DNA from: Liriodendron chinense
Taxonomy: Eukaryota > Streptophyta > Magnoliopsida > Magnoliales > Magnoliaceae
Length of the DNA stretch: 64,000 nucleotides
Direction: 5' to 3'
Assembly (NCBI GenBank): GCA_003013855.2
Contig: ML058408.1
Location: forward strand, 1,674,001-1,738,000
Positions 21,336 to 33,822 of this stretch are shown piece by piece. Under the pieces are notes generated by a model that saw nothing but the letters and a program-made list of their open reading frames with translations, ran no database searches and was not told the origin of the DNA. The position numbers were made by a program, and so were the translations under genes. Position 1 is the first letter of the stretch, and each line of letters starts with the position of its first letter.

Positions 21336-22925
21336 TGTTGAGCCTCCAATTTATACATTTGCCAACCCATTACATCACATTAGATGCATGGTTTTCATGT
21401 TTAAAAGACTCATCTAATACATATTTTTGTGATTGTAGGAATGAGAGGGAAACTTCACCAATTCATGGTTAAAAGAGTCACTTTGGACACCTTGAGGATC
21501 AAAGGAAGAAAGCCCAAGAATGAAAGAAAGAAGTTATGGAAGATGGAGTTGAAAGACAAAGAAAAACACAGAAGAAATCATATTAAAAGACCTGGCAGGG
21601 CCAGAAAAACCAAAGTGCAAAGCTGCAGGACAATAAAAGTAAAATGCAGAAAGTTGCAGTTTCTGAATATTGATTCATAGATTGATCCATCGATTGATCG
21701 CTCAGCCTGAGCGATTGATCGACAGACTTGAGCGATTGATAGCTCACAGTAGAGATTTGACAGAATTGTTGCTGGAGAGAAGTGAAGAATTGCGATTGAT
21801 TGCCCAGCCTGAGCGATTGATTGCCCATCCCATAGATCAATCGCCAAAATGCAGATTTTTAAGAAATTTGGAGAAAACTCTCTGGACACTTTTTGCACCC
21901 TCCGATTGATCGCTGGACACTGATCGATTGATCGCCAGAAGTGACCGATTGATCTCTCAGCCAGCCGATTAATCGCCAGATCCAAAAAAGGCAGTTTTTA
22001 CAGTTATTTGAACTAGCGATTGATCGCCCGGTCTGAGCGATCAATCGACAATGCGCCCAGTTTAGAAATTTTCAAGTCTGGCTCCGATTTTCTCTGCGCA
22101 GTGCGTAAATTCTACGCAAATTCTCGAAGATTCTTCGTTTGTGGGGTATGAAAGCTATGAAAGGAGACCTCCACCTCATTCCTAGGGCATCTAGCAACGT
22201 GGGGAGCAAAGAGATCAAGACCTAGGAGGCTTCCTAGCCTTCTACAACTAGTTTTCTTCTTCTTCTAGTTCTATTTCTAGTTTTTAATATTTTCTTCTAG
22301 TTAACCTCTTAGCTAGAGCTAAGAGGTGAAGTTTGTAGTTTGTTTCAATGCTTTAATTCGTTCTTCAAGTACCCTTCACTTCAATTATGGATTTTCAAGT
22401 TCTAGTTTGAATAAAGTTTGGTTTTTTAGAAGTTTTGTGAGAGTTTGTGTACTCCGGACATGAGTTCCGTGCAATTCTCTGAGATTACCATGATTGGGTT
22501 GATTGAATTCGAATTGTAGTAACCCTTGAGCATGCCATAGTCTAGAGGCATGGCTGTTACTCCAAAGGCTACAAGTTCAAGTTTTATGTGCTTCATTAGA
22601 ACTAGAAATTTGATTTCCAGATTTAAGTGGGACTGTTTGTGCTTGAATGTTATATCTTCCAATTAGATGAGAGATAGGACTTTGATTCTAATTGTGTTAT
22701 ACTTGGATGAATGGATTGGCATTGGACTACTACAAGTGGATCCTTGATGCTCTAGTTCTTCTTATTTTCAGATTTTCCTATTTCATGTAAAAAACTATCT
22801 TCATAAACTCTTATATTCTAGTTATTAGAATAGTTGAAATTGTTTACCTCTTTCCCTGTGGATCAACCTTGGTCTTACCAAGTTTTATTACTACATCGCA
22901 ACCTTATACTTAAGGCGAGTGAACA
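21336..22925 (+). repeat. 3' LTR of B (1590 bp)
   Basis: It starts TGTTGAGCCTCC directly after the PPT and ends GGCGAGTGAACA at 22925. It aligns along its length with 10670-12272. The TATA box is mutated to TATGAAA. The palindrome array has one segment fewer near 21800 than the 5' LTR. Confidence 0.95.
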
Positions 22926-22930
22926 ATAAT

Positions 22931-23581
22931 GCTCGGCTAGAATCTCTCAGCTAAGGATGAGAGGTGAAGCTTGTAGCCAATTTCATGTTTAATTCAGTTT
23001 GATTCAAGTAGCTTTACTTCAAGTTCGAATTTTGAATGTTCTAGTTCTTATAAAGTTGATATTTTTAGAAGTTTTATGAGAGTGCATGTGCTTCGGACAT
23101 CTATTCCTTGAAATTCTCTGAGATTATCATTTTTTGCTTTATTAGATTTGAATTATGGTAACCCTTGAGCATGCCATATTCCATAGGCATGGTTGTTACT
23201 CCGAAGGCTATGATTTTGAATTCTACATGTAGTTGAATAGGACTAGAAGTTGGAAGTTCAACTTGAGTGGGATTGAATGTGTTTAATGCTTTATCTTCCA
23301 ACTAGATGAGAGATAGAACTTCAAATCTAGTTATGTGTTATGCTTGGAATGATTGGATTAACATGGGGTTGTTACAAGTGGATCCTTAAAAGCCTTAGTT
23401 CCTTAATTACTGTTTTTTTAAGTTACTATTTAAGAATAATTCTCTCAATTGAATATCTTATTTGTTGCTATCTTAGTTGCTGGAATAGCTTAGAATTTGT
23501 TCTCTAATTCCCTGTGAATCGACATCGGTCTTACCGAGAATTATTACTACATCGCAGCCTTGCACTTGAAGTGAGCGAACA
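22931..23581 (+). repeat. 5' LTR of A, right part
   Basis: It resumes at GCTCGGCTAGAATC after the TSD of B and ends GTGAGCGAACA at 23581, followed by the PBS. It matches 31217-31683 plus 33630-33817 of the 3' LTR. Confidence 0.9.
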
Positions 23582-23587
23582 AGTTTT

Positions 23588-23605
23588 TGGCGCCGCTGCC
23601 GAGGA
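23588..23605 (+). other. Primer-binding site of A (tRNA-Asp, two mismatches)
   Basis: TGGCGCCGCTGCCGAGGA differs from the tRNA-Asp complement at two positions (A to C and G to A). It lies six bases after the LTR end. Confidence 0.9.
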
Positions 23606-23835
23606 ATTTAGATAACAGTGCTAGATTATTTTAGTGGCTATAGAAGTAGAAGTAGATAGTTTTCTTCTGATTTCCTAGAACTAATCCAATGTTTTATTTT
23701 GTAGGATTTCTTCTCCAGTTCAAGCGAATTGGGTAATATCCTTCTGACTTAGTACTTTTTTGCAGATTTTCAATTTCTAGATTAATTTCAGATTTTTAGG
23801 ACTTAGGATTAGTTTAGTTGTTAGTTGAGTGGTTT

Positions 23836-23979
23836 ATGTCCCTGTTGGGAACGTGACCACTCCAATCGTCTCCAATCCGAAGGTGGTCTAGTTGGACCAT
23901 TGTCAGTCCATAGACGAGTCCAAAAATACCAAGAGCATTGTGATAGCTTGGGGAGTATGGATCAAACACCTATAAGGAA

Positions 23980-24017
<38 letters not shown>

Positions 24018-25413
24018 CTACAAATGCAAATCAAGTGGGAGTAGGAGAGAATGTGGTACATAACATTCTTCCAATGAGATCATTGCGGGACTACCTACAA
24101 CCGACCCATGTAACTACATCCTCATGCGTGGTCTTACCACCAACTGGGGGAAACATCGATATAAAGTCAGGTGTGATTCAACTTATACCAAAGTTCCATG
24201 GGCTAGACTTTGAAAGCCCATATTGCACTTAAAGGAGTTTGAAGAAGTGGTAGCTACCTTCCAATACACCAATGTCTCTAAAGATGCCATAAAACTCAAA
24301 CTCTTTCCCTTTTCATTGAAAGAAAGAGCCAAGACTTGGCTTCACTCTCTTAGACCACATTCGATAGGGTCATGGAACGAGTTGACCCGGGAATTCTTGA
24401 AAAAGTTCTTCCCAGCTCATAAAACGAACACCCTTCGAAGAGCCATAATGAACTTTTCGGTTGAGGAGAATGAGTCTTTCTTCTAATGTTAGGAAAGGTT
24501 TAAGGACCTCCTACTTGCTTGCCCACATCACTGTTATGAAAGTTGGCGAATCATAAACTTCTTCAACGATGGATTAAGTTCCAATATGTACCAATTTGTA
24601 GAGATGATGTGCAACGGCGAGTTTATGAGTAAAAATCTAGATGAAGCTTGGAGTTACTTAGATATGTTGGCCGAGAATGCCCAATCATGGGATACCTCGG
24701 ACAAATCTAATAACCCCAAGCCTACTCAAGAAAAAGAGAAAGGAGGGATCTATATCCTCAAGGAGGAAGACGATGTGAATGCAAGGTTAGCCAGCCTCAC
24801 AAGGAAGATCGAGGCCATGGAACTTAGTAAGAGTGGAGTTTCAAAGTCCAATGAAGCTGTTGAGACTATGTGTGGGATTTGTTTCACCAATTTACATGCT
24901 ACGCAAGATTGTCCTACAATTCTTGCGTTTCAAGAGGTGTTACATGAACATGCAAATGCCACATATGGTTATCAACGGCCTTTTAATGGACCGGTGGGTA
25001 ATACGTACAATTCTACTTGGAAGAACCAAACAAATTTCAGTTGGAAGAATGCGCCCACGAGCAATCCTACCAACTCTCAAGGAGGGCCACCCATGGAAAA
25101 TATGGCCCCACCTCAATTCTTGATGGAGGACACCTTAAAAGCGTTTAGGCAAGGGCAAATGCAAATCAATCAAACAAATCAACAAATGTTTCAAGAGCTT
25201 AAAGTCTCGGTTGATAAGATTAAGGGACGCTTGAATGCTAAGGAAGGGACCTTTCCGGCCCAACCTCAGCCCAATCCAAAGCATGTACATGAAGCGAGCA
25301 TTCCTAATCTCTCCAACCAACATATGGAGCAAACCAAATCTGTCACCACTCTTATAAGTAGTAAACAAATTGACAAATCTATTCCGGTGAGGCCAAGCCT
25401 AATGATCCAATAA
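23836..25413 (+). pseudogene. gag: Gypsy gag of element A, frameshifted
   Basis: The probable start is ATG 23836; alignment with F suggests a one-base insertion just after it. The polyprotein then has a 35-C run (23981-24015, polyproline), the conserved MRSLRDYLQPTHV and IPKFHGLDFESPY leader, a frameshift near 24225, and the Retrotrans_gag core HLKEFEEVVATF...WLHSLRPHSIGSWNELTREFLKKFF. Stops TAA and TAG at 24484-24492 interrupt the core. The zinc knuckle is CGICFTNLHATQDC, and a Q/N/P-rich tail follows. A small deletion near 25390 shifts the frame before protease. The family resemblance to Athila/Tat gag is clear. Confidence 0.85.
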
Positions 25414-25460
25414 ATTCTGAGGATGAGGACGAGGACGGATCCAACTTAGCCCCACAAGAA

Positions 25461-25712
25461 ATGGAACCCGTTTACAAGCCCGTAGCACCATTCCCTTCGA
25501 GATTGGTCACTCCAAAATCTCTTCCAAACTCTCATGACATCTTAAAGATTTTCAAACAAGTTAAGATCAACATTCCATTACTTGATGCCATCAAACAAAT
25601 CCCCTCTTACGCCAAGTTTCTAAAGGACCTATACACAACTAAACGCAAATATAATGTGCAGCAAAAGGCCTTCCTAAATGAGCAAGTGAGTGCCATTCTC
25701 ACTCAAAAGAAC

Positions 25713-25743
<31 letters not shown>

Positions 25744-26322
25744 AAAAAAAAAAATTCAAAGATCCCGGTAGTCCCACAATCTCATGTATCATTAGAGACT
25801 ACCGGATTGAACGTGCATTGCTAGACTTGGGGGCAAGCGTAAACTTGATCCTGTACTCGGTATATGAGCAATTGGGTCTTGGTGAATTAAAACACACCAA
25901 AACCACAATGCAACTAGCTGATAGATCCATTCGTGTACCGAGAGGGATAGTTGAGGATGTTCTAGTCCAAGTTGACAAATTCTACTACCCAGTAGATTTT
26001 ATCGTCTTGGACACACAACCAGTTATTGATGCTAACACTCAAATACTGGTAATTTTAGGCCGCCCGTTCCTTGCTACATATCAATTGCCGGAACGGGGTG
26101 ATGCAATTATCCTTTAGGAACATAACATTAGAGGTGAACGTGTTCCACTTGGGCAAAAGGCATAGGGATGCTGATGACGACGAGCACTTCGAGGTAAACA
26201 TGCTCGAATCTTTTGAAGAACAAGAGCTCCTCCAACTTGAACCACTAGAAAGCTTGGAGACATGCTTGGCACATTTTGAGGATTCCAAAGACCCCATCAT
26301 TAGTGAATTGTGCAAGCATTGA
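25461..26322 (+). pseudogene. pro: Aspartic protease and protease-RT linker of element A
   Basis: The retropepsin matures the polyprotein. After a conserved lead-in (YKPVAPFPSRL, KFLKDLYTTKRKYNVQQKAFLNEQ) comes the active-site motif DLGASVNLILYSVYEQLGL (Asp codon 25824-25826) and VILGRPFL. Compared with D, the segment between has gained a run of 22 C and 21 A (25712-25754). The frame breaks around 26085-26117. The linker (LEVNVFHLGKRHRDADDD…LETCLAHFEDSKDP) continues in another frame to a stop at 26322. Confidence 0.8.
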
Positions 26323-28002
26323 ATTTTGAGAGACCGATAGTTGGTACTAGCCGGTGGAGGCCCCATTTTAAAAGATTGCCACCAACCACATCAAGGCCTT
26401 TACCGTCTAAAATCAAACCACCGAAGCTTGACCTTAAACCATTGCCATCCGAGCTTAAATATGTATACTTGGGTCAAGAAGAAACATTCCCAGTTGTCAT
26501 TGCCTCTCACCTAGGGAAAGACCAAGAGCTCAAGTTGATTGAGTTACTCAAAGAGCATAGGGGAGCCACAGGTTGGACAATAGCGGATCTCAAGGGGATA
26601 GACTCTTCGGTTTGTACTCACCGTATACACCTTGAAGAAAATACAAAAACGACTAAACAACCTCAAAGAAGGCTAAATCCAAACATGATGGAGGTTGTCA
26701 AAGCCGAGCTGTTAAAGCTACTAGATGTGGGTATCATCTACCCCATCTCGGATAGCCAATGGGTGAGTCATACACAAGTTGTCCCTAAGAAATTCGGTAT
26801 TACCATCGTAGAAAACATCAACAACGAGCTTATATCGACTAGAGTAACCACCGGTTGGCGTATGTGCATTGATTATCAGAAGCTAAACACGGTCACTAGG
26901 AAGGACCACTTCCCTCTCCCATTCATTGATCAAATTTTGGAGAGGTTAGCGGGTCATTCCTATTATTGCTTCCTAGATGGCTATTCTGGTTACAATTAAA
27001 TTGAGATAGCCCCAGAAGACCACTTTTACATGCCCGTTTGGCACCTTCGAATACCAAAGAATGCCATTCGGGCTATGTAATGCACCCGCCACATTCCAAC
27101 GATGCATGTTGAGTATTTTCTCGGACATGGTGGGTGAATTTCTCGAGGTATTTATGGATGATTTTTTTAGTTTTTTGTTGTACTTTTGATGACTACCTCA
27201 ATCACTTAAAGTTGGTCTTGACAAGGTGCGAGGAGAAGAACCTCAGTTTTAAACTGGGAAAAGTGTCATTTCATGGTACAAAGAAGAATAGTCCTTGGAC
27301 ATATCATCTCGTCCAATGGAATAGAGGTAGACCGGGCCAAAATCGATATAATTTTAAATCTACCACCACCCAAAAGCATACGCGATGTGCAGTCCTTCCT
27401 TGGACACGCGGGTTTCTATAGAAGGTTCATAAAGGATTTTAGTCATATCTCAAGGACCCTTATGTAACCTTCTCTAAAAGGAGAACCAATTTGAGTGGAG
27501 TGCCGAATGTCAATTAGCTTTTTCAAAGCTAAAAGATATGTTGACAACCTCTCCTATCATGCAACCACCGGATTGGTTCATACCTTTTGAGTTAATGTGT
27601 GATGCGAGCAATTATGCTATTGGAGCGGTGTTAGGCCAAAAGAAGAATAAGAAGCCCCATGTTATCTACTATGCTAGTAGGACCTTGAATCCGGCCCAAG
27701 TCAATTACTCGACTATGGAGAAGGAGCTCCTAGCCGTCATCTTTATCTCGGACAAATTCAAGTCTTATTTAATAGGATCCAAGGTCATCATTTACATAGA
27801 TCATACGGCGCTGAAACACCTTCTTTCTAAGAAGGATGCCAAGCCCCGTTTGCTTAGATGGATCCTACTCCTTCAAGAATTCGATTTAGAGATCAAGGAC
27901 AAGAAGGGAGTAGAAAATGTGGTGGCGGATCATATATCCCGCCTAGTTCTACCTAATTCCATTGACGAGTCACCTATTGAGGACTCATTCCCTGATGAGT
28001 AA
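26310..28002 (+). pseudogene. pol: Reverse transcriptase and RNase H of element A
   Basis: RT copies element RNA into DNA and RNase H removes the RNA. RT begins near SELKYVYLGQEETFPVVI, with HRIHLEEN, GWRMCIDYQKLN, the palm motif LDGYSGYN, then TAA at 26997 and a small deletion near 27025. The catalytic motif is FMDD (27151-27162), followed by frameshifted segments with GHIISSNGIEVD and VQSFLGHAGFYRRFIKDFS. RNase H is the 27538-28002 frame: CDASNYAIGAVL, TMEKELLAV, YIDHTALKHLL and the ADHISRL end. At least three frame changes and two stops make it non-functional. Confidence 0.85.
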
Positions 28003-29321
28003 CTCTTTGTTGCTATGCATCCACCATGGTACGCTGACATAGCTAATTATCTTTCCATAGGTGCAATGCCGATTCATTGGACTGCGCAGGACAAACGAAA
28101 ATTTCTAAGGGAAGTGTGCAGATTTTTCTGGGATGAACCTTTACTGTTTAAATATTGCCTAGACCAAATTATTAGGAGATGTGTCCCTGATGATGAACAT
28201 AATTCCGTCATCTCCTTTTGCCATGATCGAGCATGTGGGGGTCATTTTTCTGACAAGAAAACTACTACAAAAATTCTGCAGTGTGGTTTTTATTGGCCCA
28301 CTCTATTTAAGGACACCCACGAGTTTTGCAAAGCATGCGAGTGTTGTCAAAAGTTAGGAAGATTATCCCGTCGAAATATGATGCCTCTAACTCCAATTCA
28401 GCATCTTGAAGTCTTTGACTATTGGGGCATCGATTTCATGGGACCGTTCCCCTTATCTTTTGGACATGTCTATATATTGCTTGCCGTAGACTATGTGTTT
28501 AAATGGATAGAGGCTATTCCATGTAGAACTAACGATTATCATACGGTTCTAAAGTTTCTTAAAGATAACATACTTTCAGATTTAAAACTCCTCGAGCCAT
28601 CATTAGTGATGGTGGTTCTCACTTTTACAATAGGCCTTTTAAAGCCTTAATGAAGAAATATGGCATTAGACATAAAGTGAGTACCACATACTACCCACAA
28701 ATGAGTGGGCAAGCTGAAATTTCCAATTGGGAAATCAAACAGATTTTGGAAAAGACGGTGAAGCCGGATCGCAAAGATTGGTCACTAAGATTAGATGATG
28801 CGCTTTGGGCTCACCGTACTGCTTACAAGACACCCATTGGAATGTCCCCTTATAGACTTGTCTATGAGAAAGCTTGCCACTTGCCTGTGGAGATTGAACA
28901 CAAAGCCTATTGGGCAATTCGAGCATTAAATTTTAACATTGATAAGGCTAGCTCGCTTCGCGAACTCCAACTTAATGAGCTTGAGATGATCCAGAACGAT
29001 GCTTATGAGAACTCGAGGGTTTACAAGAGTAGGATGAAGGCCTTTCATGACAAACACATCTTCAGGAAATCCTTCCATGTAGGTCAGAAAGTTTTCTTGT
29101 ACAATTTCCAACTTCATCTTTTTTCGAGAAAATTGCGATCTCGATGGACTAGCCCATACATTGTTAAAGAAGTTTTTCCTCATGGGGCTGTCGAGATAGA
29201 GAATGCCACAAATGGTAATCGTTTTAAAGTGAATGGACAACACCTTAAACCATTTGTTGAGAAATTTGATTCAGAAGGCATGTCCATCACTCTGAATGAT
29301 CCTGTGTATCAAGATGATTGA
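28003..29321 (+). pseudogene. int: Integrase of element A
   Basis: The domain starts with MHPPWYADIANYL and carries the HHCC zinc finger (H and H in CHDRACGGHF, CKACECCQ). The catalytic core has WGIDFMGPFP (first Asp) and ISDGGSHF (second Asp), reached only after a frameshift near 28590, and SGQAEISNWE (Glu). The C-terminal part has DALWAHRTAYKTPIGMSPYRLVYEKACHLPVE and the GQKV…SRWTSPYIVKEV region. It ends at TGA 29319. TAA at 28000 separates it from RNase H. No chromodomain is present, consistent with the non-chromovirus branch. Confidence 0.9.
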
Positions 29322-30466
29322 TCTCCTAGTCTGACGAAGGTATAGCATAGGTAGGTTTAGTTATTTTTTCTGTTTTAGTTTTGCATGCTTAGTAGATTTA
29401 GTTGTTGGAGTCGTAGACTTCCATGATCGACTCTCTCAGGTACTATTGTTCTCACTCTCTTTTATTTTACCATTGCTCTCATGTCATGCTCATTGCATAT
29501 CTGTTTACATTGAGGACAATGCAAGATTTGGTTGGGGGGTGAGATGAGCTTCCTCATCTAGTAGTTTGCAACATTTTGAGCATCATAGTGCAATTTTTTT
29601 TTTTGAATTTTCTAAAAATTCAAAACTCTTTTAGAAAACCTTATTTCTATGCATTTGAGATGATACGAGTATAAGAAAAGGAGATATGAAGTGAGTGATG
29701 TTGTAAGTCTTGAACTTCTCTTAATATAATGGTTTTATATGTGAATTCCCTTATTTATGTGATTGATAGAAAATTTGAACACTCTTACACCTAGTTCACA
29801 TTACACGATTTTCATGGTTTGAAAGGATTATGTGATTTGTGGATTGGCTAGACTTGGGTTTGAGGTGTTGAGGAACCAAGCCGGGGTACTTTGTCCATCC
29901 TTATCCATGGGAAAATAACGAAAGATATGGATTTCTAAAAATCCTATCTAATGTTAAAGAAAAAGGAAAAGGAAGGATGAAAATTGGGAATGATGGAAAA
30001 AATGGTGGAAAATTCCGAAAAGGGCTACCTATTTACCAACCGGGGGATGGTCTACCCGTAACTAAAGCCGAAAATGGGACATAGTGTGAAAGCCGTCAGA
30101 AGGACGGTAAGACAAATTCTTGTCATTGGCTTGTTGTTGCTCTGTGCACCTTGAGATCCATAGTTCAGTTAATCTATGAAGAAGATAATCCCAGAAACTC
30201 ATGAGATGAACTTTCACTATGCACACTAGGTTGAATTTGTTCGAGTTCGTCTATTTATCAATCAATCAGCGGGAATTTCATATGGACACTTATTATATTT
30301 TGAGAGTTTAAGGTCCAATTTCTATCACCTAAATTTTCTGAATTTTACACTTGTATGTCTTGGAACGGTTAGAAACATAGTTTCTGAAGGAGAGTTGGTT
30401 TTTGGAGATTTGAACTTGTTTCATGCATGTTTTGATTGGGACTAGCAAAAAGCTGGTTGGGGGGTG
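29322..30466 (+). other. 3' noncoding region and PPT of element A
   Basis: There is no gene and no env-like frame. Conserved ACATTGAGGACAATG with PPT-like TTTGGTTGGGGGGTGAG is at 29508-29543. The LTR-adjacent PPT AGCTGGTTGGGGGGTG ends at 30466. The whole stretch aligns with D and B. Confidence 0.8.
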
Positions 30467-31683
30467 TGTTGAACCTCCAATTTATACATGATATAGCCCA
30501 TTACATCACATTATATGCATGGTTTGCATGTTTAAAAGGCCCATCTAATGCTTGTTTTGTGACTGTAGGAATGAGAGCGGACTTTGCCCAATTGGTGACC
30601 AAAAGGAGCCATTTAGAGCCATTGGATGAAGATTGAAGGAGGACCAAAGAAAGAAGAAAGCAATGAGAGGAGAGAGAAGAAGAAAGGAAGAAAGAAAATA
30701 TGAAAAGAAGAGGTCCGACCGGTCATGACCGGTCCGCCAAGGGAGCTAGACCGGTCAAGACCGGTCGGCCACACCATTGTCCCTCTTGTGAAGCCCCTGG
30801 ACCAACGACCCGCCTTGTCTGACCGTTCAAGACCTGTACGCCAACAGGTCAGGGCCCCTTTAATACACACTGGACTCTATTCTAAGCAGTCCGACCAGTC
30901 AAGACCGGCCGGCTAGCCCCGTTCGACCGACTGTGACTGGTCGGCCAGTGCATTAAATAGCAAGTTTTCAAATTGGGATCCGATTTTCTCTTTGCAAGTG
31001 CGTAACCTTATGTAAATTTTGGAAGATTCTGATGCAATAGAGCTTCCCCACTATAAAAGGACACCTAGGATCTCTTCCTAAGGCATCATAGAAGCTGAGG
31101 AACTTCGTGGGGAGTAAAGGAAGCTGTCGTGGAGCGTTTGCAACCCTCCCAACTCCGGCTTTTTATGCTTTTTATGTCTTTTATGTCTTTTTCATTGAGT
31201 TCTAGTGTAGTATGACAATGCTCGGCTAGAATCTCTCAGCTAAGACTGAGAGGTGAAGCTTGTAGCCAATTTCATATTTAATTCAGTTTGATTCAAGTAG
31301 CTTCACTTTAAGTTCGAATTTTGAATGTTCTAATTCTTATAAAGTTGATATTTTTAGAAGTTTTTATGAGAGTTCATATGCTTCGGACATGGATTCCTTG
31401 CAATTCTCTGAGATTATCATGTTTTGCTTAATTAGATTTGAATTATGGTAACCCTTGAGCATGTCATAGTCCATAGGCATGGTTGTTACTCTGAAGGCTA
31501 TGATTTCGAATTCTACATGTCGTTGAATAGGACTAGAACTTGGAAGTTCAACTTGAGTGGGATTGAATGTGTTTAATGCTTTATCTTCCAACTAAATGAG
31601 AGATAGAACTTCAAATCTAGTTGTATATTATGCTTGGAATGATTGGATTAACATGGGGTTGTTACAAGTGGATCCTTAAAAGC
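30467..31683 (+). repeat. 3' LTR of A, left part
   Basis: It starts TGTTGAACCTCCAATTT after the PPT. It contains a CCGACCGGTC array (30715-30950) and an intact TATA box at 31052-31058 in CCACTATAAAAGG. It is cut at TTAAAAGC by solo LTR C. Confidence 0.9.
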
Positions 31684-33624
31684 TGTTGAACCTCCAATTT
31701 ATACATTGCATTGCCCACTACATGACATGGTATGCATGATTTTAATGATTAAAAGGCCCATCTAATGCATGTTTTGTGATTGTAGGGATGAGAGCGGACT
31801 TAACCCAATTGGAGACCAAAATAACATGTTTAGGAAACTTTGATGAAGGCCCAAGGTGGACCAAAGAAAGAAGAAAGCAAAGAGAGAGGAAGGAGAGAAG
31901 AAAAGAAAGAAGAAAAAAGGCAAAACTGGGTCCGACCGGTCAAGACCGGTCGGCCAAGAAGGCCCGACCGGTCAAGACCGGTCGGATGCACTCCCTGGAC
32001 ATCTGCAAGGCAGGTCTAGACCGGTCATGACCGGTCGGCCAGCCCTGTCCGACCGGTCATGACTGGTCGGCCATGCAAGTTCAACTTCCAGATTCTAAAA
32101 CACCAAGGTATTCCCGTGTCTGATTTTTCAGACCAGTTTTTTGGGCCCATTTTAATGATATTTGGAAATCCAACACATCCATGTCTAAGAGGAGCTCGAC
32201 GCCGAACTAACCCAAGTGGTTTCGTGTCATTCGGAGCTACGGATTGACCGTGGTGGCCAAAACAATACGAACTGTCCAGAAAGTTCCAGATTTCGCTGTT
32301 CCACTCTGGGCCAGTCCAGGTGACCCATCATTGATGATATGAAGAATCTACTTTGACCATCTTTTAGACCACATCCATATATGAATAAAAAAAAAGTTTC
32401 AGATCAAAAGGATGTGTGGTTTGATCGTACCGGTTGAAGAAAGATGGACCATCCAGAAAGATCCAACTGCGCAGAGTTTATAAAAGGGCTGAGTGTTCTA
32501 ATTTTCGGACCATATTCTGGGATTGTTTTGGACAATCTAATCCGTCTATCATGTAGAGGATGAAGTTTTCTACCAATGTTCAAAATTTGGGATCAATCCG
32601 ACATCTGTACACTCCGGAGCGTTGAAAGCAAGATGACTGGTTCTGAAGGTACCCGAAGTGCGCGATTTTGAGAGGCGGTCGGTGATATGATTGGTGGGAC
32701 CATTCAGAGGATAATCTTGGAAATCTAAATTATCTATGAGGAAGATCACATTACAAGGAAGCTACAAATCAAATTTGAGGGCAATCCGACCATTGGTTAA
32801 GCCGTACCAAGCGAAACAAATTCTGCTATGTTGCTGTACTATTGCTGCACTATAAAAGGAGGTGCTCTCTTCTATTCCAAATGAACCAAGGACGTGGGGA
32901 GCAAGGAGTTCAAGTCATAGGAGGCTTCCTAGCCTCCTCCAGCTAGTTTTTCTTCCTTTTCTTAGTTCTAGTTCTAGTTTTAATATGTTTTTCCTTAGCT
33001 AACCTCTTAGCTAGAGCTAGAGGTGAAATTTGTAGTTGATTTCAATGCTTTAATTCTTTTATTTCAAGTACCATTTTCTTAATTTTGGATTTTAAACTTC
33101 TAGTTTGAATAAAGTTTGGATTTTTAGATGAATTGTGAGAGCTTGTGTACTCCGGACATGAGTTCCTTGCAATCCTCTGAGATTACCATGATTGGGTTGT
33201 TTGAATTCGAATTGTAGTAACCCTTGAGCATGCCATAGTCCATAGGCATGGCTGTTACTCCGAAGGCTACAAGTTCAAGTTCTATGTGCTCCATTAGAAC
33301 TAGAAATCTGATTTTCAGATTTAAGTGGGACTGTTTGTGCTTGAATGTTATATATTCCAATTAGATGAGAGATAGGACTTTGATTCTAATTGTGTTGTAC
33401 TTGGATGAATGGATTGGCATTGGACTACTACAAGTGGATCCTTGATGCTCTAGTTCTTCTTATTTTCATATTTTCCTATTTCATGTGAAAAACAACTTTC
33501 TTAAACTTCTTAGATTCTAGTTATTAGAGTACTTGGAATTGTTTACCTCTTTCCCTATGGATCGACCTCGGTCTTACCGAGATTTATTACTACATCGCAG
33601 CCTTACACTTGAGGCGAGTGAACA
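31684..33624 (+). repeat. Solo LTR C (1941 bp)
   Basis: It starts TGTTGAACCTCCAATTT and ends GAGGCGAGTGAACA, with perfect TSD AAAGC at 31679-31683 and 33625-33629. It shares ends with the LTRs of A, B and D. The palindrome array is at 31930-32070 (four paired GACCGGTC sites). Unlike its relatives it has about 700 extra bases (about 32090-32840) between array and TATA box (32851-32857) that I cannot match elsewhere in the window. Confidence 0.95.
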
Positions 33625-33629
33625 AAAGC

Positions 33630-33817
33630 CTTAGTTCCTTAATTACTATTTTTTTAAGTTACTGTTTTAGAATAATTCACTCAATTAAATCTCTTATTTG
33701 TTGCAATCTTAGTTGCTGGAATATCTTAAAATTTGTTCTCTAATTCCCTGTGGATCGACCTCGGTCTTACCGAGAATTATTACTACATCGCAGCCTTGCA
33801 CTTGAGGCGAGTGAACA
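33630..33817 (+). repeat. 3' LTR of A, right part
   Basis: It resumes with CTTAGTTCCTTAATTAC after the TSD of C and ends TGAGGCGAGTGAACA at 33817. The right TSD of A (AGAAT) follows at 33818-33822. Confidence 0.9.
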
Positions 33818-33822
33818 AGAAT

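Larger units (their letters stand above)
10670..22925 (+). mobile_element. Non-autonomous Ty3/gypsy element B, complete, with nested M and L
   Basis: The 5' LTR is 10670-12272 and the 3' LTR 21336-22925. The PBS is at 12279 and the PPT ends at 21335. The flanks are ACAAT (10665-10669) and ATAAT (22926-22930), a 5-bp TSD with one transition. The site matches the empty site in the 3' LTR of A. After removing M and L, the internal region holds one long reading frame with gag-like N-terminus and the acidic module also seen in D, then the conserved 3' noncoding region. No protease, RT, RNase H or integrase is present. Confidence 0.9.
9999..33817 (+). mobile_element. Ty3/gypsy element A (Athila-like, tRNA-Asp PBS), with nested B and C
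   Basis: Both ends are defined: LTR start TGTTGAACCTCC at 9999, LTR end GTGAACA at 33817, and target duplication AGAAT at 9994-9998 and 33818-33822. The 5' LTR is split by B and the 3' LTR by solo LTR C. The internal region (23582-30466) carries gag, protease, RT, RNase H, integrase, a long 3' noncoding region and a PPT. Domain order and PBS fit the Athila side of the Ty3/gypsy Athila/Tat clade. All coding parts have stops or frameshifts, so A is dead. No env-like gene is visible after integrase. Confidence 0.9.
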
